A stretch of 9,075 bases of DNA from Planctomycetaceae bacterium (GTDB lineage: Bacteria > Planctomycetota > Planctomycetia > Pirellulales > Thermoguttaceae). Under the pieces are notes generated by a model. That model was not told where the DNA came from. It did no database searches and saw only the letters and a program-made list of their open reading frames with translations. Numbering within the stretch: position 1 is the first letter of the stretch; each line of letters begins with the position of its first letter. Position numbers and translations under genes: made by a program. This document shows positions 1 to 5,992 of this stretch, in pieces. The stretch is from contig JAITDV010000240.1 in assembly GCA_031282385.1 (NCBI GenBank), forward strand, positions 1-9,075, written 5' to 3'.

Positions 1-179
1 ATATCACCTTGAACAAACTTGTAATTCGGCAAATCCGCAACTTCACGCAAGGATTCATTATTGCCCGCATAAGTCAAAAGATCAAAATTCAAAACCGACG
101 CCAACTTGTCCTTCAACAATTCACGTATAAGCGTCGATCCAATAAATCCCGATCCGCCTGTAATAAATATTCGTTTCAT
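1..179 (-). CDS. rfbB: dTDP-glucose 4,6-dehydratase, N-terminal part (truncated by window edge)
   Basis: Only the first 59 complete codons are in the window; the rest runs off the left edge. The enzyme converts dTDP-glucose to dTDP-4-keto-6-deoxyglucose in the cytoplasm, the second step of dTDP-rhamnose and related deoxysugar synthesis for surface polysaccharides. The translation starts MKRIFITGGSGFIGS, giving the Rossmann GGxGFIGS dinucleotide loop at residues 8-15. An acidic residue after the second beta strand (D33) is expected to hold the NAD ribose. The LTYAGN stretch at 35-40, followed by ESL, is typical of RmlB rather than of generic sugar epimerases. Full-length family members are about 330-360 residues. 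The ATG at 179-177 has no Shine-Dalgarno sequence in front of it. The gene lies behind a promoter-leader module that carries a MITE-like insertion. A related NDP-sugar dehydratase remains possible because the catalytic YxxxK region is not visible. Confidence 0.87.
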   Translation of the reverse strand, partial: MKRIFITGGSGFIGSTLIRELLKDKLASVLNFDLLTYAGNNESLREVADLPNYKFVQGD

Positions 180-215
180 AAATTATTGGTTAAACTATAA
201 ATTCGGATTTCTAAG

Positions 216-444
216 CTGTTCACAAGACCTTTTCTCTAACCTAAAAATACATCAACGCAACAAAAAAACGCCTTTAACTCCTCCGAGACCACCCCTAACC
301 CCTCCGAAGGAGGGGTCAGGGGTGGTCTCCTACAGGTTAGCGAAAAGGTCTACACTTTAAATTTCGTTTGCAACCGTTTGTTTCCCTAGCGGAAAGCAGT
401 CTTTTACGCTCTTGAATCACGCAATTTATAGTACGAGCAGTATA
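216..444 (-). promoter_or_regulatory. Promoter-leader module copy 1, upstream of rfbB, interrupted by a MITE
   Basis: Read on the minus strand, this copy starts with a TATACT -10 box (444-439) and ends with GAACAG (221-216). Without the 130 nt of insertion and target duplication it is 99 nt long. By hand count it matches copy 3 at 74 of 99 positions, and it matches the first 43 nt of copy 2 at 39 positions. The -35 region is weak (no good TTGACA at 16-18 nt). The transcript would start near 432 and lead into rfbB. The middle can fold as ACTG-c-TTTCC pairing with GGAAA and CGGT. Restoring the uninterrupted module puts the rfbB ATG 130 nt from the -10 box, as in the other copies. The repeat is directly visible; its role as promoter and leader is inferred. 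Confidence 0.7.
222..354. mobile_element. 127-bp MITE-like element with 18-bp terminal inverted repeats and ACA target duplication
   Basis: The element spans 225-351. Its ends, 225-242 (AGACCTTTTCTCTAACCT) and 334-351, are inverted repeats matching at 17 of 18 positions. The direct repeat ACA flanks it at 222-224 and 352-354. Inside is a near-perfect hairpin, arms 285-305 and 309-329 (20 of 21 pairs) around a GAA loop. It encodes no protein; a short open frame across it reads PPLTPPKEG, which I recall as a common spurious translation of dispersed repeats of this type. Two uninterrupted module copies in the same window (around 4659-4668 and 8852-8862) show GTGTGAACAG without the element, which confirms the boundaries. 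The transposase family that moves it cannot be told from the sequence. Confidence 0.83.
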
Positions 445-527
445 TATTCATCTATCATTTTTGAGTTCGTTGTTTTTTACCGATTTAACGGCAATTTCAC
501 CCATTCCACTGAATAGTTACATGATTT

Positions 528-3500
528 TTATTCTCGTAGTAGTTTTGTGATTTCTGTTTTTCCTGCGGCAATGGCTGGAGCAATGGCGGCTAGAATACAT
601 AAGGCTAATGTTACGGCGAAACCGATTGACAACCAGTAGCAAGGAATTGTCAACGGAGAAACAAAACCGCCGAAAAAAGATGTGTATCGCATCAAGCCGA
701 TAAAACACCACGCCGCAATAACTCCAAATCCAACACTAATAACTATTGCCGCGATTGAAATCAACAACGCTTCCGCCAATATCAACCTTACAAGCCCGCA
801 TCGTGTTACTCCGAGACTACGCAATACGCCAAGTTCAAACCGGCGCGTCCGAATCGACGCCGCTATTGTTCCCATCAACCCTATTGATGAAATTGCAAGT
901 ATGATTAACGGCATTTTGGCGGCAGCTTGGATAACGCTGTCCGCACGGCTATTGACGCGGTCTGTCAAATATTCACGCGAATTTACTTTTACCATTGGGT
1001 AACGTACAACATCGTTGTTTGTCAAATTTGCCGGAGGATTATTTATTGCGGGCGGGTTGAAGTTTACAACTGGAGTACGGACGGGATATTTGTCGGCTAA
1101 TTTTTGTAACGATATTTCAAGTTCTTTGTCGGATACTGTTGGTTTACCTGACGAGTCCAATGTGCGGTCAAACCAGAAGAAACCCGCTTCCTTCAATTTG
1201 AAATCGTTCTTTACAATTTCGTAAGGTGAAATTAGCATTGCGCCGGTTCTTCCGCCGTGTTTACGGACTCCGCTCAATTTGGTCATCCACAACCAACCCG
1301 GAATCGTTACAACTCCGCATACCTCATATTCTACAATTTCTTCATTACCGCCGAAACCGCCGCTCATTCTGCGACCGCCATTTCTGAATCCGCGATCTTC
1401 ACGATTTTCGTTGCGAATTTCTCCTCGATTTTCAATGTTATTTTCGTCGCGACTTTCAACTTTACCTTCATTTCTAATTTCTTCTTGACCTTCAATTTTA
1501 CTTTCAAGATTTTTATCTGATTCTTTGTTGGAATTTTTGTTACGATTATTGAGACCTTGACTGTTTTGATTGCTGTATCCTTTACCGCGTCTTCCGAAAC
1601 CTTGACTGCGGTTTGGCGGATTCATGTTGTCAAAGGTTGGCGGTACTACAAGCTCGATTTTATCGCCGACATGTAATCCTGCTCTGAACGCGAAAGAATC
1701 GGGGATCAAACAGTATCGTCCGCCGGTTGCCAACTTCTCCAACGCCGACTCAAAAGTACCTTCTTGGAATTGAACTTCGATCAATGGTCGGCTGCCGTCG
1801 GATTGTTTGTAGAAGGCTTTTTTAATATCGATTCCAAAAACAATACCGTTGGTTTGTTGCGAATTTAGTCCGTTATTTATGAACTGGTTTGACTGACGTT
1901 GTGAGAACCGTGATTGTTCCAGAGCGATGGGCAAAAAACGGTTGATGTCTATTCCGGGTAAGTTTCGGACGGTGTCAATTTCTGATTCAGGCAAGCCGCC
2001 AGGATTAGTTGTTACAAGAGTATTAGGCAAGGTTTTTGAGTGTGTAAATGGGACGAGCATTGAGTAGCCGGATATTTCAAGGAACGAATAAACACCGAGA
2101 CCAATACTGATTGCAATTGTGGTTCCGAGAGTTCTCCAGAGGTTGCTTGAGAGTTGGTTTGCGAGGAGTTCTTTGCGGACGCGGAGTATTTGGGCAACGA
2201 GCGGAGTGAACAATTTTTCGACTAAACATATTGCCGTCGGAGAAAGTAATATGCAACCTGCAATTTGTGTCGGCAAACCAATGAATGTATATAAAAATAC
2301 ACGCAATTCAGTACCTTTTGCAATACTATCTACGGATGTACAAATTGGGCAAATCAGTAGGAGTAGTCCTCCGATGATTGCGGCTAAGACAAACCAACTT
2401 GTGTGAATTGTTGCAGTGTATTCGCGGTTCATTCCGTCAAGTGAATCAATACGTGAGCTGCGCCAAGCCGGATAGATTGCGGCTAGTAATGACCCGATTA
2501 GTGCGGCAATTCCGGCGGTAGTGATCGCAGTTGCGCTGAGAGCAACCGTTTTTCCGCCGCCGAATGCATCTGGTTGCAACCAAACTGTTAGTTGCAATAT
2601 TGACCAACCCGCAAGCATACCGCCAAGCCAACCAAGCAAACAAAGAATAATACTTTCGCCGAATACAAGCACAGCAATTTTCCAACGCGGCATTCCGACT
2701 AAACGCAACATTGTAAATACGCGAGCACGTTCGCTAACGCCCATACTCAACGCGGTGAAAACAATCAGGATTGAGACGAGTGTTGAAAATATAATTGCGG
2801 CGTATGTTGAGCCGGCGGGCAAGAAACCTCCGCCGCCGTAACCGCGAGTATTTTTGAGTTGTGTTTGAATATCGGTTACGTCAATTATTGACATATAAAT
2901 TTTATCATTGGCAAGTTTCTTACTGTAACTTTCCTTGAACTGTGCTGTATCAATTCCGCCGCGCAATCTTACATAAACGAAATCAATTCGGGGTTGTTCG
3001 CCTTCAGGTGTAGGGCTGATTTTTTCGGCTGTTTTTGGCGAAACGTAGAGTGCGCCTGTGATCGGAGTTGCACCGCTGCCGAAGCGGCCTGCAGATAATT
3101 TCTGCTCTATCATGCCGACAATTTTAACCTTAAAATCGTGTGTATTGACACGGCAAATAACTGTATCGCCAACTTTCGGCGGTTCTGTTTCTTGTCCAAA
3201 TCCGGCGAGACTTGAAGCTGCACCGGTACCGATTACGCCTTCCATTACTGGTTCGAGGTTGTTCGTGTCGGCGGCAAACCAACGTCCGTCCTGCAACTCA
3301 AAAGGCGATATATCAACATCTATTCCAATCACAGGCGGACTTTGGATTGGTGTTCCGGTAATTGCGCGTTGTTTACGAATTGCGGCGGCGTTATCATTTT
3401 CGTCTTCCATTTTTGCCATTATGTTGCGGATTACGCGGGCGGTCGCAACTTGCGTAACTTTGTCGTTCGTCCGCAAATCATTGAGAACCGATTCGTCAAT

Positions 3501-3761
3501 ACGTAATTGTACAGGCGGCGTTGGCGACGCGATTGTTGGCGGATTTGGCGTGTAATTCGGATCGCGTTGGGGAATTATTGCAACATGGAAATTGCCAAGA
3601 TAATTTTCGCTGTCGTTATCAAATCGAAGTATCATCAAATCAATACTTCCTATTAACCAAACTACCATGCAAGACATGGCAATTGTTGCAATGACGGCGA
3701 ATGAAATCCGCGAGCGGTGATACCAGGCTTCGCGGAAAATAAGTTTGAGTAATAGAGTCAT
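528..3761 (-). CDS. ABC transporter permease with duplicated FtsX domains (MacB/LolE type)
   Basis: This 1077-residue inner-membrane protein is the permease partner of the ATPase encoded just upstream. An N-terminal membrane helix lies at about residues 20-40 and is followed by a MacB-like periplasmic domain (about 50-310). The first FtsX block, about 318-440, contains SERARVFTMLRLVGMPRWKI, the typical coupling-helix region. More helices occur near 455-475, 485-512 and 543-565. A second extracytoplasmic domain spans about 570-940, and a second FtsX block spans 946-1070 with RTRRFELGVLRSLGVTR. About ten helices in total fits permeases with two FtsX units. Residues 715-805 form an unusual Asn/Arg/Glu/Gly-rich insertion. 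The start has a strong AGGAGG site and overlaps the ATPase stop as ATGA. The substrate is unknown: MacB-like efflux, lipoprotein or lipid extraction are all possible. No MacA-like adaptor gene is visible. Confidence 0.9.
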   Translation of the reverse strand: MTLLLKLIFREAWYHRSRISFAVIATIAMSCMVVWLIGSIDLMILRFDNDSENYLGNFHVAIIPQRDPNYTPNPPTIASPTPPVQLRIDESVLNDLRTNDKVTQVATARVIRNIMAKMEDENDNAAAIRKQRAITGTPIQSPPVIGIDVDISPFELQDGRWFAADTNNLEPVMEGVIGTGAASSLAGFGQETEPPKVGDTVICRVNTHDFKVKIVGMIEQKLSAGRFGSGATPITGALYVSPKTAEKISPTPEGEQPRIDFVYVRLRGGIDTAQFKESYSKKLANDKIYMSIIDVTDIQTQLKNTRGYGGGGFLPAGSTYAAIIFSTLVSILIVFTALSMGVSERARVFTMLRLVGMPRWKIAVLVFGESIILCLLGWLGGMLAGWSILQLTVWLQPDAFGGGKTVALSATAITTAGIAALIGSLLAAIYPAWRSSRIDSLDGMNREYTATIHTSWFVLAAIIGGLLLLICPICTSVDSIAKGTELRVFLYTFIGLPTQIAGCILLSPTAICLVEKLFTPLVAQILRVRKELLANQLSSNLWRTLGTTIAISIGLGVYSFLEISGYSMLVPFTHSKTLPNTLVTTNPGGLPESEIDTVRNLPGIDINRFLPIALEQSRFSQRQSNQFINNGLNSQQTNGIVFGIDIKKAFYKQSDGSRPLIEVQFQEGTFESALEKLATGGRYCLIPDSFAFRAGLHVGDKIELVVPPTFDNMNPPNRSQGFGRRGKGYSNQNSQGLNNRNKNSNKESDKNLESKIEGQEEIRNEGKVESRDENNIENRGEIRNENREDRGFRNGGRRMSGGFGGNEEIVEYEVCGVVTIPGWLWMTKLSGVRKHGGRTGAMLISPYEIVKNDFKLKEAGFFWFDRTLDSSGKPTVSDKELEISLQKLADKYPVRTPVVNFNPPAINNPPANLTNNDVVRYPMVKVNSREYLTDRVNSRADSVIQAAAKMPLIILAISSIGLMGTIAASIRTRRFELGVLRSLGVTRCGLVRLILAEALLISIAAIVISVGFGVIAAWCFIGLMRYTSFFGGFVSPLTIPCYWLSIGFAVTLALCILAAIAPAIAAGKTEITKLLRE
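1347..1619 (-). repeat. Low-complexity, repeat-like insertion within the permease gene
   Basis: These codons correspond to permease residues 715-805. The encoded segment is almost entirely Asn, Arg, Glu, Lys, Gly, Ser and Asp, with the short motif EIRNE twice (761-765 and 781-785) and several ENR, SRDEN and GFxxxGGRR-like variants. At the DNA level, short TTC-rich units recur on the plus strand. It sits inside the second extracytoplasmic domain, between a VGDKIELVVPP beta-rich stretch and the VEYEVCGVV strand, so it is probably a disordered loop outside the membrane. The frame stays open throughout, so it is a tolerated expansion rather than a frameshift. Confidence 0.65.
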
Positions 3762-4477
3762 GCCAATACCTCCTTTCGGGTTGAATTATTATTTTTTTCG
3801 TCAACAATTCGACCATCTTTCAATGTAATACAACGATCACCCCAATCGGCAACTGATTTTTCATGTGTTACAAGAACGATAGTACGATGTTCGTTGTCGC
3901 AAAGGTTACGCAGTAATTTGCAGATGTTATCGGTATTGACGGAGTCGAGGTTACCTGTAGGTTCGTCGGCAAGAATTATCGCGGGATCAATCAACAACGC
4001 CCGACCGATAGCAACACGTTGTTGTTCGCCGCCGCTCAAAGAATCGGGACGATGACGCCGACGGTCGTAAATTTCTAATGTTCGTAATAGATTGTCGATT
4101 TTATCGCGTGAAGTTTTGTTGTTACCGTCGATAAGTGATGGCAACAAAATATTTTCTGCAGCGGTGAGAGTGGGAATGAGATTGAAGGCTTGGAAAATTA
4201 CGCCGATATTACGGCAACGGAATCTTGTACGTTCAGCGTCGGAAAGGTTGTAGAGTTCGTTGTTATTGATTTTGACGCTGCCGACAGTTGGAGTTGTCAA
4301 GCCCGCAATAAGGTGTAGTAATGTACTTTTGCCGGAGCCGGATGCTCCCATAATTGTGAGAAATTCGCCGCCTTTGACTTGCAACGAAATATCACAAACC
4401 GCATTCACAGCACCGCCGTGAGTACGATAAACTTTCGATAAGTTTGATACTTCTACAGGAATTTCTGTTTTATTCAT
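3758..4477 (-). CDS. ABC transporter ATP-binding protein (MacB/LolD family)
   Basis: This 239-residue cytoplasmic ATPase powers the FtsX-type permease encoded directly downstream. All nucleotide-binding motifs are intact: Walker A GASGSGKST at residues 44-52, Q-loop Gln96 (GVIFQAFNL), signature LSGGEQQRVAIGRA at 147-160, Walker B IILADEP at 167-173 with catalytic Glu172, D-loop NLDS at 176-179 and the switch His205 in VLVTHE. Length and the FQAFNLIPTLTAAENI stretch match the MacB/LolD/FtsE-like group. The ATG at 4477-4475 follows a modest GGAAAG site about 10 nt upstream. The TGA stop overlaps the permease ATG by 4 nt, which implies translational coupling and one complex. A probable promoter with TTGAAT and GATACT boxes lies about 50 nt upstream. 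The substrate cannot be told from the ATPase. Confidence 0.95.
   Translation of the reverse strand: MNKTEIPVEVSNLSKVYRTHGGAVNAVCDISLQVKGGEFLTIMGASGSGKSTLLHLIAGLTTPTVGSVKINNNELYNLSDAERTRFRCRNIGVIFQAFNLIPTLTAAENILLPSLIDGNNKTSRDKIDNLLRTLEIYDRRRHRPDSLSGGEQQRVAIGRALLIDPAIILADEPTGNLDSVNTDNICKLLRNLCDNEHRTIVLVTHEKSVADWGDRCITLKDGRIVDEKNNNSTRKEVLA
3769..3774 (-). promoter_or_regulatory. Shine-Dalgarno site of the permease gene
   Basis: Read on the minus strand, the sequence is AGGAGG, 7 nt before the ATG at 3761-3759 and inside the last codons of the ATPase gene. It fixes the permease start and shows that this organism uses Shine-Dalgarno initiation, which makes the genes lacking it stand out. Confidence 0.85.
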
Positions 4478-4529
4478 TTTTTAATCTTTCCAATTTTAGT
4501 GTTGTTAAAGTTAATGGTTAAAGTTTAAG

Positions 4530-4559
4530 AGTATCATTTCACTCAAATTTTGTATTCAA
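4530..4559 (-). promoter_or_regulatory. Probable sigma70-type promoter of the ABC operon
   Basis: On the minus strand TTGAAT (4559-4554) is followed after 18 nt by GATACT (4535-4530), about 50 nt before the ATPase ATG. Shifting by one gives TGATAC with 17-nt spacing. Both boxes lie in or beside a palindrome shared with the divergent plus-strand module. The assignment rests on consensus matching only. Confidence 0.45.
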
Positions 4560-4570
4560 GTGAAATGATA
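4532..4570. repeat. 12-bp inverted repeat spanning two divergent -10 regions
   Basis: The arms are TATCATTTCACT (4532-4543) and AGTGAAATGATA (4559-4570), perfectly complementary and 15 nt apart. The left arm overlaps the likely -10 box of the ABC operon (minus strand). The right arm overlaps the TATACT box of the plus-strand module (4569-4574). Such a layout suits a dimeric regulator that controls both directions, but it could also simply be a hairpin in either transcript. Confidence 0.6.
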
Positions 4571-4668
4571 TACTATTCGTACTATAAATTGCATGACTCA
4601 AGAGCGTAAAAACCTACTTGCCGATGTAGGTAAACAGGCAACAGTAAAGGAAATTAAAGTGTGAACAG
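4569..4668 (+). promoter_or_regulatory. Promoter-leader module copy 2, orphan copy on the plus strand
   Basis: This 100-nt copy starts at TATACT (4569-4574) and ends at GAACAG (4663-4668). Its first 43 nt match copy 1 at 39 positions, and its last 14 nt are identical to both other copies. The middle holds a clean hairpin, ACCTAC pairing with GTAGGT around an 8-nt loop (about 4612-4631), at the place where copies 1 and 3 form different hairpins. No -35 box is convincing. It points toward the 3' end of the DUF1559 gene and has no normal plus-strand gene behind it, so it may produce a small RNA. A 23-codon frame (4593-4664, starting MTQERK) runs through it but is not conserved in frame in copy 3. 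Confidence 0.65.
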
Positions 4669-4692
4669 TTTAAAAACTGTTTTAATTTCCTT
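4647..4692 (+). terminator. Long hairpin at the end of module copy 2, possible terminator
   Basis: An outer stem, 4647-4657 with 4682-4692, encloses a 6-nt bulge and an inner stem AACAGTTT (4664-4671) with AAACTGTT (4674-4681). The 3' side is T-rich (TTTTAATTT), with a further run of seven T at 4706-4712. The stem uses the conserved end of the module, so it may end a small RNA of roughly 110 nt. It is AT-rich and nearly symmetrical, so it could form on either strand. Terminator function is a guess. Confidence 0.4.
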
Positions 4693-4745
4693 CACTGCCG
4701 TTATGTTTTTTTGTTTAAGGGCAAGTGAATTTTCATCTGTGGTCT

Positions 4746-4778
4746 GCGGATAATTTAACGTTACATTAAATCATCCGC
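4746..4778. terminator. Hairpin between convergent transcripts, 3' of the DUF1559 gene
   Basis: Arms 4746-4758 (GCGGATAATTTAA) and 4766-4778 pair at 12 of 13 positions around a 7-nt loop. It lies 42 nt beyond the DUF1559 stop codon on the minus strand and downstream of module copy 2 on the plus strand. No clear T run follows on either side, so it may be a factor-dependent or bidirectional end rather than a classic intrinsic terminator. Confidence 0.4.
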
Positions 4779-4820
4779 GATCAATTATCTCTCTTGCGTA
4801 AACAAAAATTCCAAATATTA

Positions 4821-5792
4821 CTATGGCAATACAACCGCCGTGCCGTCATTAATACAGGCGTAGCCGAGGCGAATATTATCCGCAACCGTTTCGTTCACAA
4901 AACGAATCGAACCATCACAATTCCCTATATTTAAACCGCCCGGATGTTGCGAACCATAAGGACCGCAAGAAGTCTGTTGACTAACAGGCGGATTGGACGG
5001 ATTAAATCCTATTATGGGATAAGTATTCACAGTTGGGTCGCCTTTTTTGTGATAATTAAAAGGTAGTTGTGCTGCATACGCTTTGGCGGAATTCGACGTC
5101 GGTCCTGTTGACCTATTCCAGCCGGCGTACTTATATTTTTCCCAAGCAATTTCGCCCCAAGCAAACGTATTAGAAGAGCCGTCTGTAATACTTGCAAATG
5201 ATGTATTGCTGTTCTGATAAATCACGCCGTTGGTCGCAATTTTTCCACCGCCTCCTGGACTTCCGCCGTACTCTCCGTAGGTAAAAGGCGGCGGCGGATT
5301 AGGCATACCTGTTTGCGACAAATCTGCAGATTCTTCCAACGCGCCGCTATTAGCAAAGTAATGACAGTAATTTCCACCAGTAACACCAGGTTCACCATAA
5401 ATTGTCAAATTAGACGGGCAAAGAAAAACTGTAATTTTATTTTCTTGGGCTAAAGTACCTGTTATCGTATGTGCGCCGCGTGTAACAATCATCGGTTCAC
5501 CTGTTGCAGCTCCGCTCATAACAACGTTCAAGGCTTCGTTGATTTTCGTGTTGATTTTTTCGGAGAGTCCTGTTTGTTCCATAAACGGAAAAATCTTTGC
5601 CCAACATGACAAACCATCAGAATAACTCGTATAAGCGGTCTCTGAACCTGTAAGCGGATTAGTATAATTTACCGGACTGGACAGGTCATACCTTTGCGAA
5701 TCATTCGGAAATACATTTTGGGCGTCGTGATGATTTTGTAATGCCAAATTCATTTGTTTGATATTATTTGCACATTTCATACGTCTTGCCAC
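4821..5792 (-). CDS. C-terminal fragment of the DUF1559 gene: globular domain
   Basis: The open frame begins directly after the TAA with GTG (5792-5790) and continues for 323 residues to TAG. It starts VARRMKCANNIKQMNLALQNHHDAQNVFPNDS, the usual first helix and loop after the prepilin helix in DUF1559 proteins. It ends with SQHPGGLNIGNCDGSIRFVNE, which holds the H-X9-DG signature. It could be made only by restart after the stop or by read-through. No Shine-Dalgarno sequence precedes the GTG, and without the helix it would lack an export signal. An ATG at 5780-5778 is an alternative restart site. Confidence 0.5.
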   Translation of the reverse strand: MARRMKCANNIKQMNLALQNHHDAQNVFPNDSQRYDLSSPVNYTNPLTGSETAYTSYSDGLSCWAKIFPFMEQTGLSEKINTKINEALNVVMSGAATGEPMIVTRGAHTITGTLAQENKITVFLCPSNLTIYGEPGVTGGNYCHYFANSGALEESADLSQTGMPNPPPPFTYGEYGGSPGGGGKIATNGVIYQNSNTSFASITDGSSNTFAWGEIAWEKYKYAGWNRSTGPTSNSAKAYAAQLPFNYHKKGDPTVNTYPIIGFNPSNPPVSQQTSCGPYGSQHPGGLNIGNCDGSIRFVNETVADNIRLGYACINDGTAVVLP

Positions 5793-5978
5793 TTATCTTG
5801 CGGCTTGTACGGCTGGCAATAACAAGGCGATCAAAATCCCGATTATTGCTATTACCACCAATAATTCAACCAACGTAAAACCAACACACTTACGCCCAAA
5901 AAACGCAACTTGCATACGTGTTTTGAAACACACAATTAAACTTTCAAAGTTAAGGTTATTTTGACTTTTTGTTTTCAT
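5793..5978 (-). CDS. N-terminal fragment of the DUF1559 gene: prepilin leader and membrane helix
   Basis: This open frame encodes 61 residues. It has a long basic leader (about 33 residues), then the prepilin peptidase site G33|F34 with Glu38 at position +5 of the mature form. A hydrophobic helix follows, from about residue 36 to 57 (VELLVVIAIIGILIALLLPAV). The ATG is supported by AGGAGC 8 nt upstream. If translated alone, it would be a membrane peptide with no head domain and could only insert into, or interfere with, a pilus-like assembly. Confidence 0.5.
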   Translation of the reverse strand: MKTKSQNNLNFESLIVCFKTRMQVAFFGRKCVGFTLVELLVVIAIIGILIALLLPAVQAAR

Positions 5979-5986
5979 TTTTAATT

Positions 5987-5992
5987 GCTCCT
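5987..5992 (-). promoter_or_regulatory. Shine-Dalgarno site of the DUF1559 gene
   Basis: AGGAGC on the minus strand lies 8 nt before the ATG at 5978. It supports that start despite the unusually long 33-residue leader before the G-F-T-L-V-E motif. Confidence 0.75.

Larger units (their letters stand above)
4821..5978 (-). pseudogene. DUF1559 prepilin-like protein gene with an in-frame TAA
   Basis: The gene reads in one frame from ATG (5978) to TAG (4821), 386 codons, but codon 62 (5795-5793) is TAA. Family members normally read AAREAARRMxCxNNxKQ here. This gene reads AAR-stop-VARRMKCANNIKQ, so a GAA glutamate codon has probably become TAA by one base change. Both halves are otherwise intact: a prepilin leader and membrane helix before the stop, and a full DUF1559 body with the C-terminal H-X9-DG motif (HPGGLNIGNCDG) after it. 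DUF1559 proteins are pseudopilin-like surface or secretion-associated proteins, abundant in planctomycetes. Other genes here end in TAA, TAG and TGA, so stop reassignment is unlikely. Options are a recent pseudogene, a sequencing error, read-through, or restart at the GTG just after the stop. Confidence 0.75.

Noticed and set aside
222..354. CRISPR repeat or rRNA/tRNA-like structure
   Set aside because: There is a single copy with inverted ends and target duplication, no spacer-repeat periodicity, and no tRNA or rRNA features anywhere in the window.
106..360. Plus-strand open frame with PPLTPPKEG peptide
   Set aside because: It crosses the MITE-like element and lies opposite rfbB; the peptide is a translation of the inverted repeat, not a protein.
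477..494. Small hairpin after the permease stop as an intrinsic terminator
   Set aside because: The TTGCCG/CGGTAA stem has a mismatch and, in the direction of transcription, is followed by A residues rather than T.
3058..3555. 165-codon plus-strand open frame
   Set aside because: It lies wholly opposite the permease coding sequence, which has clear domains; there is no start signal or recognisable protein.
528..4477. Complete MacAB-TolC tripartite efflux operon
   Set aside because: Only ATPase and permease are present as separate genes. No membrane-fusion or outer-membrane factor is visible, and MacB normally fuses the ATPase to the permease.
5793..5795. TAA read as a sense codon by stop reassignment
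   Set aside because: Permease and toroid genes end in TAA, the ATPase and exported protein in TGA, and DUF1559 in TAG, so all three stops are in ordinary use.
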